DNA from: Candidatus Altarchaeota archaeon
Lineage (GTDB): Archaea > Altiarchaeota > Altiarchaeia > IMC4 > SCGC-AAA252-I15
Length of the DNA stretch: 8,052 nt
Assembly (NCBI GenBank): GCA_026394745.1
Contig: JAPKXP010000146.1
Location: forward strand, 1-8,052
Reading direction: 5' to 3'
A program made the translations under genes and the position numbers. This document shows, piece by piece, positions 1 through 6,649 of the stretch; within the stretch, counting starts at the first letter, position 1; every line of letters starts with the position of its first letter. The notes below the pieces were generated by a model that ran no database searches, was not told where the DNA came from, and saw nothing but the letters and a program-made list of their open reading frames with translations.

Positions 1-1601
1 TGTATGTACTCCCGCCCCCAGCCGGCGATGGCTTCCGCGCACTCCCTGCAGTACCAGCGGGCCCTCTGGAATCCGTAGTACCCGTACATGCTGTTGGCGA
101 GGAGCTTTAGGGCGTTCTGCTGGACGTCGAGGACCATCTTCTTTTCCGGATCTGCCTCCTGCTTCATCAGCTTCTTTATCTCCATCCTCCTCTTTATCAG
201 GTCTTCCAGGACCTCCGGTATGAAGCCTTTCCCCCTATTGCAGAAGTGGTGGCCTGTAGGTGCCTTGTGGCCGCCGTCCTTGCAGCATGCGCAGTCGAGG
301 GTTGCCGGGTCTATGTTGTGTGATATGATTATGCTGGGGTACAGGCTCCGGAAGTCGAACAAGACTATGTTGTCGTGGATTCCCCGCTTTGGGTCCACGA
401 CGAACGCGCCTTCGTAGGCTTCCTCGTCCCTGCTGTCGAATTCCTCCTCCGAAGGCCTGTTTGGTACGAGTATGCCCTTTTCGAAGGCTCTTCGCATGAG
501 CAGGTGTTCGACGCGCTGGCTGGAGCTCATCCTCGCGGTTTCGTAGATCGGCTGCTTTACGACCCTTGACAGTTCGTACTCTAGCGGCAGCAGCCGGAGA
601 GCAATCTTCAGCGTGGCGTTCGCGTCGTTGAGGGAGTACCTGGCAAGGGTCTCGAAGTCCTCCTTCTTGTTCGAGTCCCACATCTTGTGCATGTCCCCTG
701 CTTTGACTGATGCTTTAGTGTCCAGCACGTCCTGTTCACCGAACATGCTCTGGAATACGTCCTCCAGCTGGTAGCGCGGGAGGTTGAAGGTCCTCCTGCA
801 GACGGGGTAGATGTCGACGTGAGGCCTGCCGGTAATCCTTGCGCCGTTGTTCATGCCGCGCCTTTCTATCCTCAGCTCCTTATCGCCCACCCCCATGTTT
901 AACGCGACGTGGTTTTTGTCCGCCCGATCCTTCATGTACTGGAAGTCGAAGTTGTCGCTGTTGTATCCTGTGATTATGTCTATCTGCCGTTCCTCTATCG
1001 TCTCCACGAACCTCCTCATCATGTCCGCTTCGCTTTTACAGTACTCCACGAAGTCCAGTTGCGCTCCGTCGACTTTCTTGTACGTCAGCACCTTTGAAAG
1101 TCCCATGTTGTCCGCGTAGCTCATCATTATTACCGGGTCGCGCTGGGCGTTAGGCTCTCCCCTGGGGTTGTAGACTTCGATGTCGATTGCCGCGACGTTC
1201 AACGGCACCTTGTCGGCGTTCTCCATCGGAGTAAGTCCTGAGTCGATGATATACCTCCTCGCGAAGGGTATGTCCGCCTCATACACTCCCTCGCAGCCCG
1301 GGATGGCCCTTATCTCGCCGCGCAGCCTCGGCACTTCGCTCGGCTGGGTGACCACGACTTTCAGTAATGTGGCTTTCTTACCTAGTTTGATCATATCCTT
1401 CTCTTCGGCCCTGACTACGCCAGGTAGTCTGCCTATCTCCCCGCCCAGTTTCTTCGCGTCCTCCGAAGCGACGGCGTAGACGTAAGGCTCGAAGTCCCTG
1501 ACTTCAACAATCTCCCTCCCAGACTCTGTCTTGTAGAACAGCCTTACGACAGCCCTCTCGTCTCTAGTCACGTAGTCCGCGTCCAAAAGAGTCTTGTTCA
1601 T
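1..1601 (-). CDS. polB: Family B DNA polymerase, archaeal Pfu/Tgo type (N-terminal 533 residues, C-terminus off window)
   Basis: DNA-templated DNA polymerase with 3'-5' proofreading; the fragment ends before the palm YxDTD motif and the thumb. The start ATG (1601-1599) overlaps the upstream phosphatase stop in an ATGA. Visible motifs, numbered from this Met: Exo I D140-I-E142; Exo II in YNSDNFDF (N214, D219); Exo III Y322-SLN-D326; the YxGG/A-like motif YEGAF at 396-400; region II DFRSLYPSII with catalytic D416; region III K499-LLANSMYG; then WYCREC (C518, C521) and WGREYI. All proofreading carboxylates are present, so the exonuclease should be active. The N-terminal domain resembles the Pyrococcus uracil-sensing pocket (DADYV near 7-11, EPYVYA near 38-43, EVPR with V90 at the place of Pfu V93, compared from memory), which suggests read-ahead uracil recognition. 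No intein interrupts regions II or III. Extra Cys/His residues lie at 437-454. The PolB family is near certain; the symbol is generic. Confidence 0.97.
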   Translation of the reverse strand, partial: MNKTLLDADYVTRDERAVVRLFYKTESGREIVEVRDFEPYVYAVASEDAKKLGGEIGRLPGVVRAEEKDMIKLGKKATLLKVVVTQPSEVPRLRGEIRAIPGCEGVYEADIPFARRYIIDSGLTPMENADKVPLNVAAIDIEVYNPRGEPNAQRDPVIMMSYADNMGLSKVLTYKKVDGAQLDFVEYCKSEADMMRRFVETIEERQIDIITGYNSDNFDFQYMKDRADKNHVALNMGVGDKELRIERRGMNNGARITGRPHVDIYPVCRRTFNLPRYQLEDVFQSMFGEQDVLDTKASVKAGDMHKMWDSNKKEDFETLARYSLNDANATLKIALRLLPLEYELSRVVKQPIYETARMSSSQRVEHLLMRRAFEKGILVPNRPSEEEFDSRDEEAYEGAFVVDPKRGIHDNIVLFDFRSLYPSIIISHNIDPATLDCACCKDGGHKAPTGHHFCNRGKGFIPEVLEDLIKRRMEIKKLMKQEADPEKKMVLDVQQNALKLLANSMYGYYGFQRARWYCRECAEAIAGWGREYI

Positions 1602-2380
1602 AGCTCAATCTCTACCACAGAATTCAGTATCACGTCGGGCTTTATCCTAAGCCTTTCCACGTCGTCCCTGCTGTGGACTCCAGTCAAGACTAGCGTCGTC
1701 TTCATGCCAGCGTTCTTCCCGAACTGTATGTCAGTCTCCAGGTTGTCGCCGAATATCATGCACTTGTTTGGCGGTATGTTTATGGAGTCCATGAGCGCGT
1801 CTATCATGGGCTTGTTCGGCTTTCCGATGACCTCCGCCTTAAAGCCGGTCGAGTACTCCATGGCGTTTACGAACGCGCCAAGCACTGGCACAACGCCTTC
1901 GCCGTGGTTGGCGAGGCGGTCGTAGTTGCATGCGATCAGCCTTGCGCCCCCGTTCACAATCTTTTTGTATCCTTCTTTTAGGTCATTGTAGCACAGGTCT
2001 TTGCTGAAGCCCATGACCACGAAGTCCGGTTTCCTGTCGACTATTGTGTGGCCTTGGAACTTGAGCTCTTCGACTAGTCCTGGCGAGCCTATAGGGTAAA
2101 TCTTGCTTAGGCCATACTTCTTTTTAATGTGCAGTGATGTGACGTACCCTGAAGTCAGTATGTATCCTACTTCCGTCTTGAAGCCCATCTTAGCCAGCTT
2201 TTCGACGTATTCTCTCCTCGACTTCATGGAATTGTTCGTCAGGAATATTATCCTCTTGCCTTTAGCCCGCAGGTAGTCTAGCGTCTCCTTGACTCCATCA
2301 ATCATGGTTTCGCCCCACCAGATGACTCCGTCGAAGTCGAAGATGAAGCAATCTATGTTCTTGAACGGTTTGTTGTCCAT
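1598..2380 (-). CDS. HAD-superfamily phosphatase, NagD / 4-nitrophenylphosphatase-like (HAD-IIA)
   Basis: Predicted cytoplasmic Mg2+-dependent phosphatase of 260 residues, the usual size for subfamily IIA. Motif I is DFDGVIWWGE, with nucleophile D15 and acid/base D17. Motif II is FLTNNS with T48-N49-N50. The cap domain lies between motifs II and III. The lysine motif is IGKPNKP (K187). Motif III is FGDNLETDIQFGKNAG with D212 and D217, followed by the VLTGVHS stretch typical of NagD/phosphoglycolate-phosphatase-like members. The substrate cannot be read from the sequence; sugar phosphates, phosphoglycolate or nucleotides are possible. ATG at 2380 is the first start after a TATA-rich intergenic region. 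It is the first gene of a two-gene unit with polB: its TGA overlaps the polymerase ATG by 4 nt, so the two are probably translationally coupled. Whether that implies a shared role is unknown. Confidence 0.93.
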   Translation of the reverse strand: MDNKPFKNIDCFIFDFDGVIWWGETMIDGVKETLDYLRAKGKRIIFLTNNSMKSRREYVEKLAKMGFKTEVGYILTSGYVTSLHIKKKYGLSKIYPIGSPGLVEELKFQGHTIVDRKPDFVVMGFSKDLCYNDLKEGYKKIVNGGARLIACNYDRLANHGEGVVPVLGAFVNAMEYSTGFKAEVIGKPNKPMIDALMDSINIPPNKCMIFGDNLETDIQFGKNAGMKTTLVLTGVHSRDDVERLRIKPDVILNSVVEIEL

Positions 2381-2424
2381 CCTGCTTTATACTTTATATT
2401 TTGTTTAACATATAATTAGGCGAG
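2381..2424. promoter_or_regulatory. Divergent promoter region for dapF (+) and the HAD-polB unit (-)
   Basis: A 44-bp A/T-rich gap between two divergent ATGs. On the plus strand TTTATATT (2393-2400) is centred about 28 nt before the dapF ATG. That is the distance expected if the box sets a start site at or beside the ATG, giving a leaderless mRNA. On the minus strand TTATATGT (2415-2408) is centred about 31 nt before the phosphatase ATG, and a second AT-rich run AATATAAA (2400-2393) overlaps the dapF box. The minus-strand assignment is less certain. No operator-like palindrome is clear. Confidence 0.6.
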
Positions 2425-3306
2425 ATGGACGTTAAATTCACGAAGATGCACGGCGCAGGCAACGATTTCGTCGTATTGGACGAGTGGCGGGGTGTCGTAG
2501 TCCCGGAGAATCTCAGGGAGTCCCTGGTGCGTAGCGTTTGCGACAGGCATTTTGGAGTAGGCGGCGACGGCGCCATCTTCGTTCGCAAGTCCGGGAAGGC
2601 TGACGCCAGCTTCGTCTTCTACAACCCCGACGGCTCGCGGGCCGAGATGTGCGGGAACGGCATAAGGTGTCTAGCAAAGTTCCTGTACGACCGCGGCCTC
2701 GTGAAAAAGAAGTCGCTTAAGGTCGAGTCCCTCGCCGGAATCAAGGAGCTTGAGCTCGTGGTTAAAGCCGGAAAGGTCGTCGAGGTTAAGGTGGGCATGG
2801 GCAGGCCTCAGGTTACGCGCGGGGAGGCTCAGGTCAGTCTGGGGAATCCTGCGGAGCCTATGGTTAATGAACGGATTCTAATCAACGGAAGGCAGTACAA
2901 TGTAACTGCTGTGGGCATGGGCAACCCGCACGCCATAGTATTCGTCGAAGACGTTGAGAATGTGGACGTGCGTTCAGACGGGGCGGCAATAAGAAACCAT
3001 CTTGCCGTGTGGCCTCGGGGAGTAAACGCCCACTTCGTACAGCAGGTCGGGGTCAACGAGTTCAAAATCAGGACTTTCGAGCGCGGAGTCGAAGACGAGA
3101 CTCTTGCATGCGGCACAGGAATATGCGCGAGCGCAGTAGCCTCGGTGTTGAATGGCAAGGCTGACCCCTCCAGGCAGATTCTATTGCACGCTAGAGGAGG
3201 CGACGTGAAAGTAGACTTGGAGTCGAAGGGCAAGGAGATTTCAAGGGTCTACATGACCGGCCCAGCAGAAGAAGTTTTTGAGGGGGTGTTCAATTTCCGG
3301 AAGTAG
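2425..3306 (+). CDS. dapF: Diaminopimelate epimerase
   Basis: PLP-independent racemase that converts LL-diaminopimelate to meso-diaminopimelate, the penultimate step to L-lysine. At 293 residues it is slightly longer than the usual 270-280. It has the two-cysteine catalytic pair of the family: C76 in MCGNGIRC and C229 in ACGTGICASA. Substrate-binding elements are also visible: HGAGNDFVV (N13), YNPDGSRAEMCGNG (N67), GMGNPHAIVFV (N167) and FERGVEDETLACGTG (E219-R220). Starting at ATG 2425 gives the canonical beginning MDVKFTKMHGAGNDF. A TATA-like box about 28 nt upstream suggests a leaderless mRNA, and only a weak AGG precedes the start. No other lysine gene lies in the window, so the pathway variant (DapL or succinylase) cannot be told. 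Archaea lack diaminopimelate peptidoglycan, so lysine synthesis is the likely purpose. The 3' end overlaps the convergent helicase gene by 17 bp. Confidence 0.97.
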   Translation: MDVKFTKMHGAGNDFVVLDEWRGVVVPENLRESLVRSVCDRHFGVGGDGAIFVRKSGKADASFVFYNPDGSRAEMCGNGIRCLAKFLYDRGLVKKKSLKVESLAGIKELELVVKAGKVVEVKVGMGRPQVTRGEAQVSLGNPAEPMVNERILINGRQYNVTAVGMGNPHAIVFVEDVENVDVRSDGAAIRNHLAVWPRGVNAHFVQQVGVNEFKIRTFERGVEDETLACGTGICASAVASVLNGKADPSRQILLHARGGDVKVDLESKGKEISRVYMTGPAEEVFEGVFNFRK

Positions 3307-5158
3307 CGGACTTCTTCCAGAATTTCTCAAGGTATTTCGCCGGCGTCTCGGTCACAGTGAATTCGAAGTCTGTTGGGAAGCACTTCCGGTAGTTAGCCCA
3401 CCTGAACCTCTCTTCCATTAGGATTATCGCGCCCCGGTCCGTCTCGCTCCTGATGCATCTTCCAGCAGCCTGAAGCGCCCGGTTCATCGCAGGGTAGATG
3501 TATCCGTAATCCCATCCGCGCTCGAACTTGAAGTCATAGTAGTCAATCAAAGCATCAGTCTCAAGGTCAGGCCTCTCCAAGGGAAGCCCCACTATCACGA
3601 CGGCATCCAGCAGGTTTTCAGGATAGTCCATGCCTTCGCTGAAGCTTCCCGCCTGAACCGCCATCAATACCGCGCCTCCGTTGCCTCTAGCGTGCAGCAG
3701 CCTGTTGTAGAGCTGGCCTCTATCCTCCTTCTTCATCGCCTGCTTTTCGACTATGACTTCCTTCCCTGTTTCGCCGGTCATCCTGGAGATGGACTCAAGT
3801 ATGCTGTAGGCGGGGTAGAACACCGCAATGTTTCCAGGCACGCTTGAAATGACGTCCCTCAGGTGTTTCGCGTACTTCTGGTACATGAATTCGCTTCTCA
3901 TGTTGTATTTTGTTGTTAATGACGGAACGAGCAGCAGGAGTCGGTTTTCCCTGGGGAACGGGCTCTTGTAAGCCTTTTCGGCCGTTCTCGCCTCATCCAA
4001 TCCAAGCAGGTTCGAGTACATGTGGAGTGGGATGAGGGTGCCGCTCATCAGGATGCACGAGTGGGCGTTGTCGAATACGTCCCTGCTGGAGAGCGACGGG
4101 TCAAGGCAGTTGTATGAGACCGTGATTTTATTGTCTTCCTTCTGGAGTATCCTCGCGTAGCCGACATTATCCCCCTTCCACGTATCAAGAAAGTTTGCGA
4201 CGCTCTTGCTGTAGCTCCTGAACCTGCCCGGAATCTTCAGGACTTCCTCGCCGAGCCCTTCGACTTCGTCGACAAGCTCAAGGTAGCTTAGCTTGACGGC
4301 CTCCTTGACTTCCTCCATGAACTCCTCCCTGCTTACGAACCTTTCCCTGCCCGTCATTCCTTTACACAGTTTCTTCAAAACCTTGGTCAGGTTCTTGTAG
4401 TCTTCCACGAGCTGGCGCGAACCTAAGCTGCTCGCCTCCTTCCCCGCCCTGTTCAGCATGTAGTCGGTGAGCTTTGAGCTGAGCAGGCTCCTAACCCTCT
4501 CCGGCAGGTTGTGGGCTTCGTCTACTATTATGATGCTGTCCTCAATCTTCTTGTCGAGCTTCGTGAGGAACGCCTTCCTTACCTGCGGGCTGAAGAGGTG
4601 GAAGTAGTCGCAGACTATGACGTTCGCGGTCTTCCCGGCCTCGATGCAGACCTCGTACGGGCACAGGTTTTTTGCGGAACACATCTTTTTCACCGCCTCG
4701 TTGTGCACCGGCTCCCTCCTTATCTCCGCTATCACTTCCCTGGCGTTCTCGGAGAGCTTCGTCTTCTTCGTGTTGTTGTAGTAGTCGCACGTCTCGTCCT
4801 TCTTCTTGCTCCTGCAGAACTCGTTGAACTCCCTTGAGGACAGGTCTTTCACGCCGTGGGGGCACATCCACTGTTTCCCTATTATGTCGACCGCGTTTAT
4901 GTTGACGCCGTATTTCTTGTGCACCTTCCTAAGCGTGTCGACGACGATAATGTGCTGAGTGTGCTTTGGCGTGAGGAAGAATACCGTCTTTCCGTTGTCG
5001 AGTGCGTACTCCAGGGCGGGCGTCAGGACTCCGGCGGTCTTTCCGATGCCTGTCGGGGCGTGTGCCGCAAGATGCCGTCCGGACTTTACCGAGTCCGCGA
5101 CGTCGTCCATGAACTCCTGTTGTCCGCTCCTGATTATACTGAATGGAAACAGCTTCAC
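3290..5158 (-). CDS. XPD/Rad3-type (DinG-related) superfamily 2 DNA helicase with Fe-S cluster cysteines
   Basis: ATP-dependent 5'-3' DNA helicase of the XPD/DinG family, probably in DNA repair. The GTG start at 5158 gives 622 residues. In order from that start: the Q-motif-like FPFSIIRSGQQEF (4-16); Walker A APTGIGKT (34-41); the Fe-S/arch region with C99, C115, C124 and C166 (the last in CPYE), the probable cluster ligands, plus C160 and C171 nearby; the DEAH box IIVDEAHNLPERV (209-222); the helicase-2 motif with SGTL near 372; GSFSEGMDYP (504-513); and motif VI QAAGRCIRSETDRG (563-576). I prefer GTG 5158 over TTG 5194 because AGGA lies 5 nt before it (5167-5164), and the 12 extra residues from TTG precede the normal family start. 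The T-rich leader upstream is described separately. It is convergent with dapF, overlapping by 17 bp. Archaeal XPD versus DinG-like cannot be settled here. Confidence 0.93.
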   Translation of the reverse strand: MKLFPFSIIRSGQQEFMDDVADSVKSGRHLAAHAPTGIGKTAGVLTPALEYALDNGKTVFFLTPKHTQHIIVVDTLRKVHKKYGVNINAVDIIGKQWMCPHGVKDLSSREFNEFCRSKKKDETCDYYNNTKKTKLSENAREVIAEIRREPVHNEAVKKMCSAKNLCPYEVCIEAGKTANVIVCDYFHLFSPQVRKAFLTKLDKKIEDSIIIVDEAHNLPERVRSLLSSKLTDYMLNRAGKEASSLGSRQLVEDYKNLTKVLKKLCKGMTGRERFVSREEFMEEVKEAVKLSYLELVDEVEGLGEEVLKIPGRFRSYSKSVANFLDTWKGDNVGYARILQKEDNKITVSYNCLDPSLSSRDVFDNAHSCILMSGTLIPLHMYSNLLGLDEARTAEKAYKSPFPRENRLLLLVPSLTTKYNMRSEFMYQKYAKHLRDVISSVPGNIAVFYPAYSILESISRMTGETGKEVIVEKQAMKKEDRGQLYNRLLHARGNGGAVLMAVQAGSFSEGMDYPENLLDAVVIVGLPLERPDLETDALIDYYDFKFERGWDYGYIYPAMNRALQAAGRCIRSETDRGAIILMEERFRWANYRKCFPTDFEFTVTETPAKYLEKFWKKSATSGN

Positions 5159-5261
5159 CCTAATCCTTAAGCAGTATCCGACAAAAAGCTTCAAGAGAGC
5201 CGTGGAAAAGAAAAAAATGGGGGGTAAATACTTTTAATTCAATACTGTGTATAAAGTAGTA
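5159..5261. promoter_or_regulatory. Divergent promoter region with a T-rich leader on the helicase side
   Basis: A 103-bp gap between the helicase (minus) and the duplicated-domain gene (plus). On the plus strand TTTTAATT (5232-5239) is centred about 26 nt before ATG 5262, the spacing of a leaderless promoter. On the minus strand TACTTTATACA (5256-5246) could be the helicase TATA box. That would place its start near 5225 and give a leader of about 65 nt. The leader would contain C6-A-T7-C-T4 (5224-5206), a T-rich tract of the kind that can slow or terminate archaeal RNA polymerase. The boxes are inferred by pattern and spacing only. Confidence 0.5.
5164..5167 (-). promoter_or_regulatory. Shine-Dalgarno AGGA for the helicase GTG start
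   Basis: On the minus strand AAGGATTAGG precedes GTG 5158, with AGGA ending 5 nt before the start codon. No comparable purine motif precedes the in-frame TTG at 5194. This decides the start in favour of GTG. Confidence 0.55.
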
Positions 5262-6122
5262 ATGTCCTGGTTCAAACGGTCTCAACCCCCGGCGGTGAAT
5301 CAACAGAATCCTGTCCCGCAGCCTCAGACTGAGATGCCGCAGCCTAAGCTTGACCCCCAGTCCCTGATACTCTGGAAGTACTCTGAAGAACAATCGCTCA
5401 CTCCTGAAGAGAGGCGGCAGGTCACCCCACTACTAAATGGCATAGTGCACAAGATACGCCATAACGAAGGGATTACCCCAGTACAGGACGCTGCCATAAG
5501 ACATTACGTCGGAGACATGATGTACCGGGGCACGATACCTGAAGAACAGTCGAAAATAACTCCTGCTGAACAAAAGCTCGTGGAATCCCTGACAGAGTGG
5601 ATGTCAAAGAACCCCCTTGCCGAGGAGAAGCCGAAGGCTCCAGCCCCCCCACACGCAGGACCTAAGGAAGCAGCACCAGAGGATGCTCCGATACCTGTCG
5701 AGCCTAAAGAGGCTCAGGCTCAAGTTTACCCCCGGAAAGCTCAACCGCAGGCTGATGCAAAAAAACCTCCTGTGAAACCTGCGGGAAAGACCATTGAAAA
5801 GCCTACTGCAAAACCCGTTGAAAAGCCGCCTGAGGTGAACCCGCTTGACAGGGCTAGGCAGATGGACGAAATGCTCGTTGAAGAATACGTGGACGGCGAG
5901 AAACTAAACCCTTCCGACCAGCAGAGGATAAGGGAGGTACTTCAATCCGCCGTAGCTAAAGCAAGAAAGGCCCACGCACTCACTCTCGCGGAAGACTCTG
6001 CGTTAAGGCACTACACCGTGATAAGGGTGCAGTCAGGACACGACAAGACCGACAAGGACAGAGAACTCACCAAATTCCTCCAGACGTGGTCGAGAGACAC
6101 GCCCCCCGTTCAGAAAGACTAG
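5262..6122 (+). CDS. Unrecognised protein with two diverged copies of a helical domain and a Pro/Ala/Lys-rich linker
   Basis: I do not recognise a family. From ATG 5262 the protein has 286 residues, with no signal peptide or membrane segment, so it is probably cytosolic. The N-terminal 30 residues are Pro/Gln-rich. Copy A spans about residues 35-118 and copy B about 204-281. Shared landmarks are Y40/Y209, LxP (L46, P48 / L215, P217), L58/L227, V62/V231, KxR (K64, R66 / K233, R235), T72/T241, D76/D245 and RHY (80-82 / 249-251). After a 6-residue gap come L106/L269, L110/L273 and W113/W276. The linker (about 120-195) is rich in Pro, Ala, Lys and Glu, with KPxEKP-like units, and is probably disordered. 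A GTG at 5247 is in frame but would place the start inside the promoter spacing, so ATG 5262 is preferred. A two-headed adaptor or dimerising protein is possible, but that is speculation. Its stop TAG interlocks with the Nudix stop. Confidence 0.85.
   Translation: MSWFKRSQPPAVNQQNPVPQPQTEMPQPKLDPQSLILWKYSEEQSLTPEERRQVTPLLNGIVHKIRHNEGITPVQDAAIRHYVGDMMYRGTIPEEQSKITPAEQKLVESLTEWMSKNPLAEEKPKAPAPPHAGPKEAAPEDAPIPVEPKEAQAQVYPRKAQPQADAKKPPVKPAGKTIEKPTAKPVEKPPEVNPLDRARQMDEMLVEEYVDGEKLNPSDQQRIREVLQSAVAKARKAHALTLAEDSALRHYTVIRVQSGHDKTDKDRELTKFLQTWSRDTPPVQKD
5364..5615 (+). repeat. Copy A of the internal protein-domain duplication
   Basis: Encodes residues 35-118 of the duplicated-domain protein. From Y40 to Y82 it aligns without gaps to copy B, with 13 identities in 43 positions (Y, L, P, L, V, K, R, T, D, A and RHY). 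The similarity is at protein level, not as a recent DNA repeat, so the duplication is old. Confidence 0.75.
5871..6104 (+). repeat. Copy B of the internal protein-domain duplication
   Basis: Encodes residues 204-281. It has the same order of landmarks as copy A: Y209, LNP, KxR, TxxxD, RHY and the final LxxW with W276. It is about 6 residues shorter than copy A between RHY and the tryptophan. Confidence 0.75.
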
Positions 6123-6616
6123 AATATCCGAACCGACTCCAGACTCCTCCCAAGACTCTTCACAACGTCAAATTTCTCCATATCCTCAGGCTTAATCCAC
6201 TTGTATTCGGTGTGCTCCCAGTCCAATTTTATCTTAGGCTTCCTTTTAAGCTCGACTATCACCGGCTGGATAATCCAAGTCCTACCTATGTCATCGTCCC
6301 TAACGTCATATGGCGTGCCAAAGCGCATGGAAGAAATATCGGCCTCCAGTATCCCGCATTCCTCTGAAAGCTCCTCAAGCACCTTCAGCCTCAGGGGCTT
6401 GAACTCGTCTATGTATCCTGCGACAGTATTCCACTTCCCATTGTAAGTGCTCACTTTATCCCCTCTTTTCATCAACAGGATTTCACCCTCAGCCTTCACG
6501 AAAACCGTCAAAATCGGAGCGACTTCCGAGTTGGAGTAGTCTATCCTGCCGTCGGGAAACCGCGGCAGTTTTTCAGCAAGCCACCCTATCCTGTCCATAA
6601 GCTCCCTCTCGTCCAT
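6119..6616 (-). CDS. Nudix hydrolase with an atypical Nudix box
   Basis: Predicted Mg2+/Mn2+-dependent pyrophosphohydrolase acting on a nucleoside diphosphate linked to some group X; the substrate is unknown. It has 165 residues, a normal single-domain length. The Nudix box runs from G67 to I89: GYIDEFK, seven residues, then EELSEECGI. The metal-binding glutamates E82, E85 and E86 and the GI end are present. However, the box glutamate of GX5E is K73, and the arginine of REUXEE is E81. The preceding GKWNTVAGYIDE and the later DWEHTEYKWI (132-141) fit the usual Nudix beta strands around the site. Start ATG 6616 follows an AT-rich region, with ATATTATT (6648-6641 on the minus strand) about 28 nt upstream as a possible TATA box. 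The stop codon overlaps the stop of the convergent neighbour through a CTAG at 6119-6122. House-cleaning or a specific metabolic role cannot be told apart. Confidence 0.9.
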   Translation of the reverse strand: MDERELMDRIGWLAEKLPRFPDGRIDYSNSEVAPILTVFVKAEGEILLMKRGDKVSTYNGKWNTVAGYIDEFKPLRLKVLEELSEECGILEADISSMRFGTPYDVRDDDIGRTWIIQPVIVELKRKPKIKLDWEHTEYKWIKPEDMEKFDVVKSLGRSLESVRIF

Positions 6617-6619
6617 CGC

Positions 6620-6627
6620 TTTATAAC
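6620..6627 (+). promoter_or_regulatory. TATA box TTTATAAC for the small ORF at 6650
   Basis: TTTATAAC is centred about 26 nt before ATG 6650, the same spacing seen before ATG 5262 and close to that before dapF. It lies just outside the divergent Nudix start (6616). A leaderless transcript is expected, since no Shine-Dalgarno is present. Pattern evidence only. Confidence 0.55.
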
Positions 6628-6649
6628 TTTGTATTAAAGAATAATATCC

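Noticed and set aside
1..360. Intein in PolB
   Set aside because: Archaeal PolB inteins often sit at regions II and III; both are uninterrupted here. The region I site is off the window.
235..681. Open frame on the minus strand, 148 codons
   Set aside because: It is an alternative frame inside polB on the same strand. Its composition is Arg/Gln-rich and domain-free, while the polymerase frame carries every family motif.
2829..3233. Antisense open frame of 134 codons inside dapF
   Set aside because: It covers the catalytic part of dapF on the other strand and shows no domain; a product of codon bias.
4542..4871. Open frames on both strands within the helicase cysteine region
   Set aside because: Out-of-frame shadows of the helicase coding sequence, without any recognisable motif.
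5159..5194. TTG at 5194 as the helicase start
   Set aside because: It adds 12 residues before the normal family N-terminus and lacks a Shine-Dalgarno; GTG 5158 has AGGA at good spacing.
5247..5261. GTG at 5247 as the start of the duplicated-domain gene
   Set aside because: It would shorten the TATA spacing to about 11 nt, whereas ATG 5262 has the 26-nt spacing seen elsewhere.
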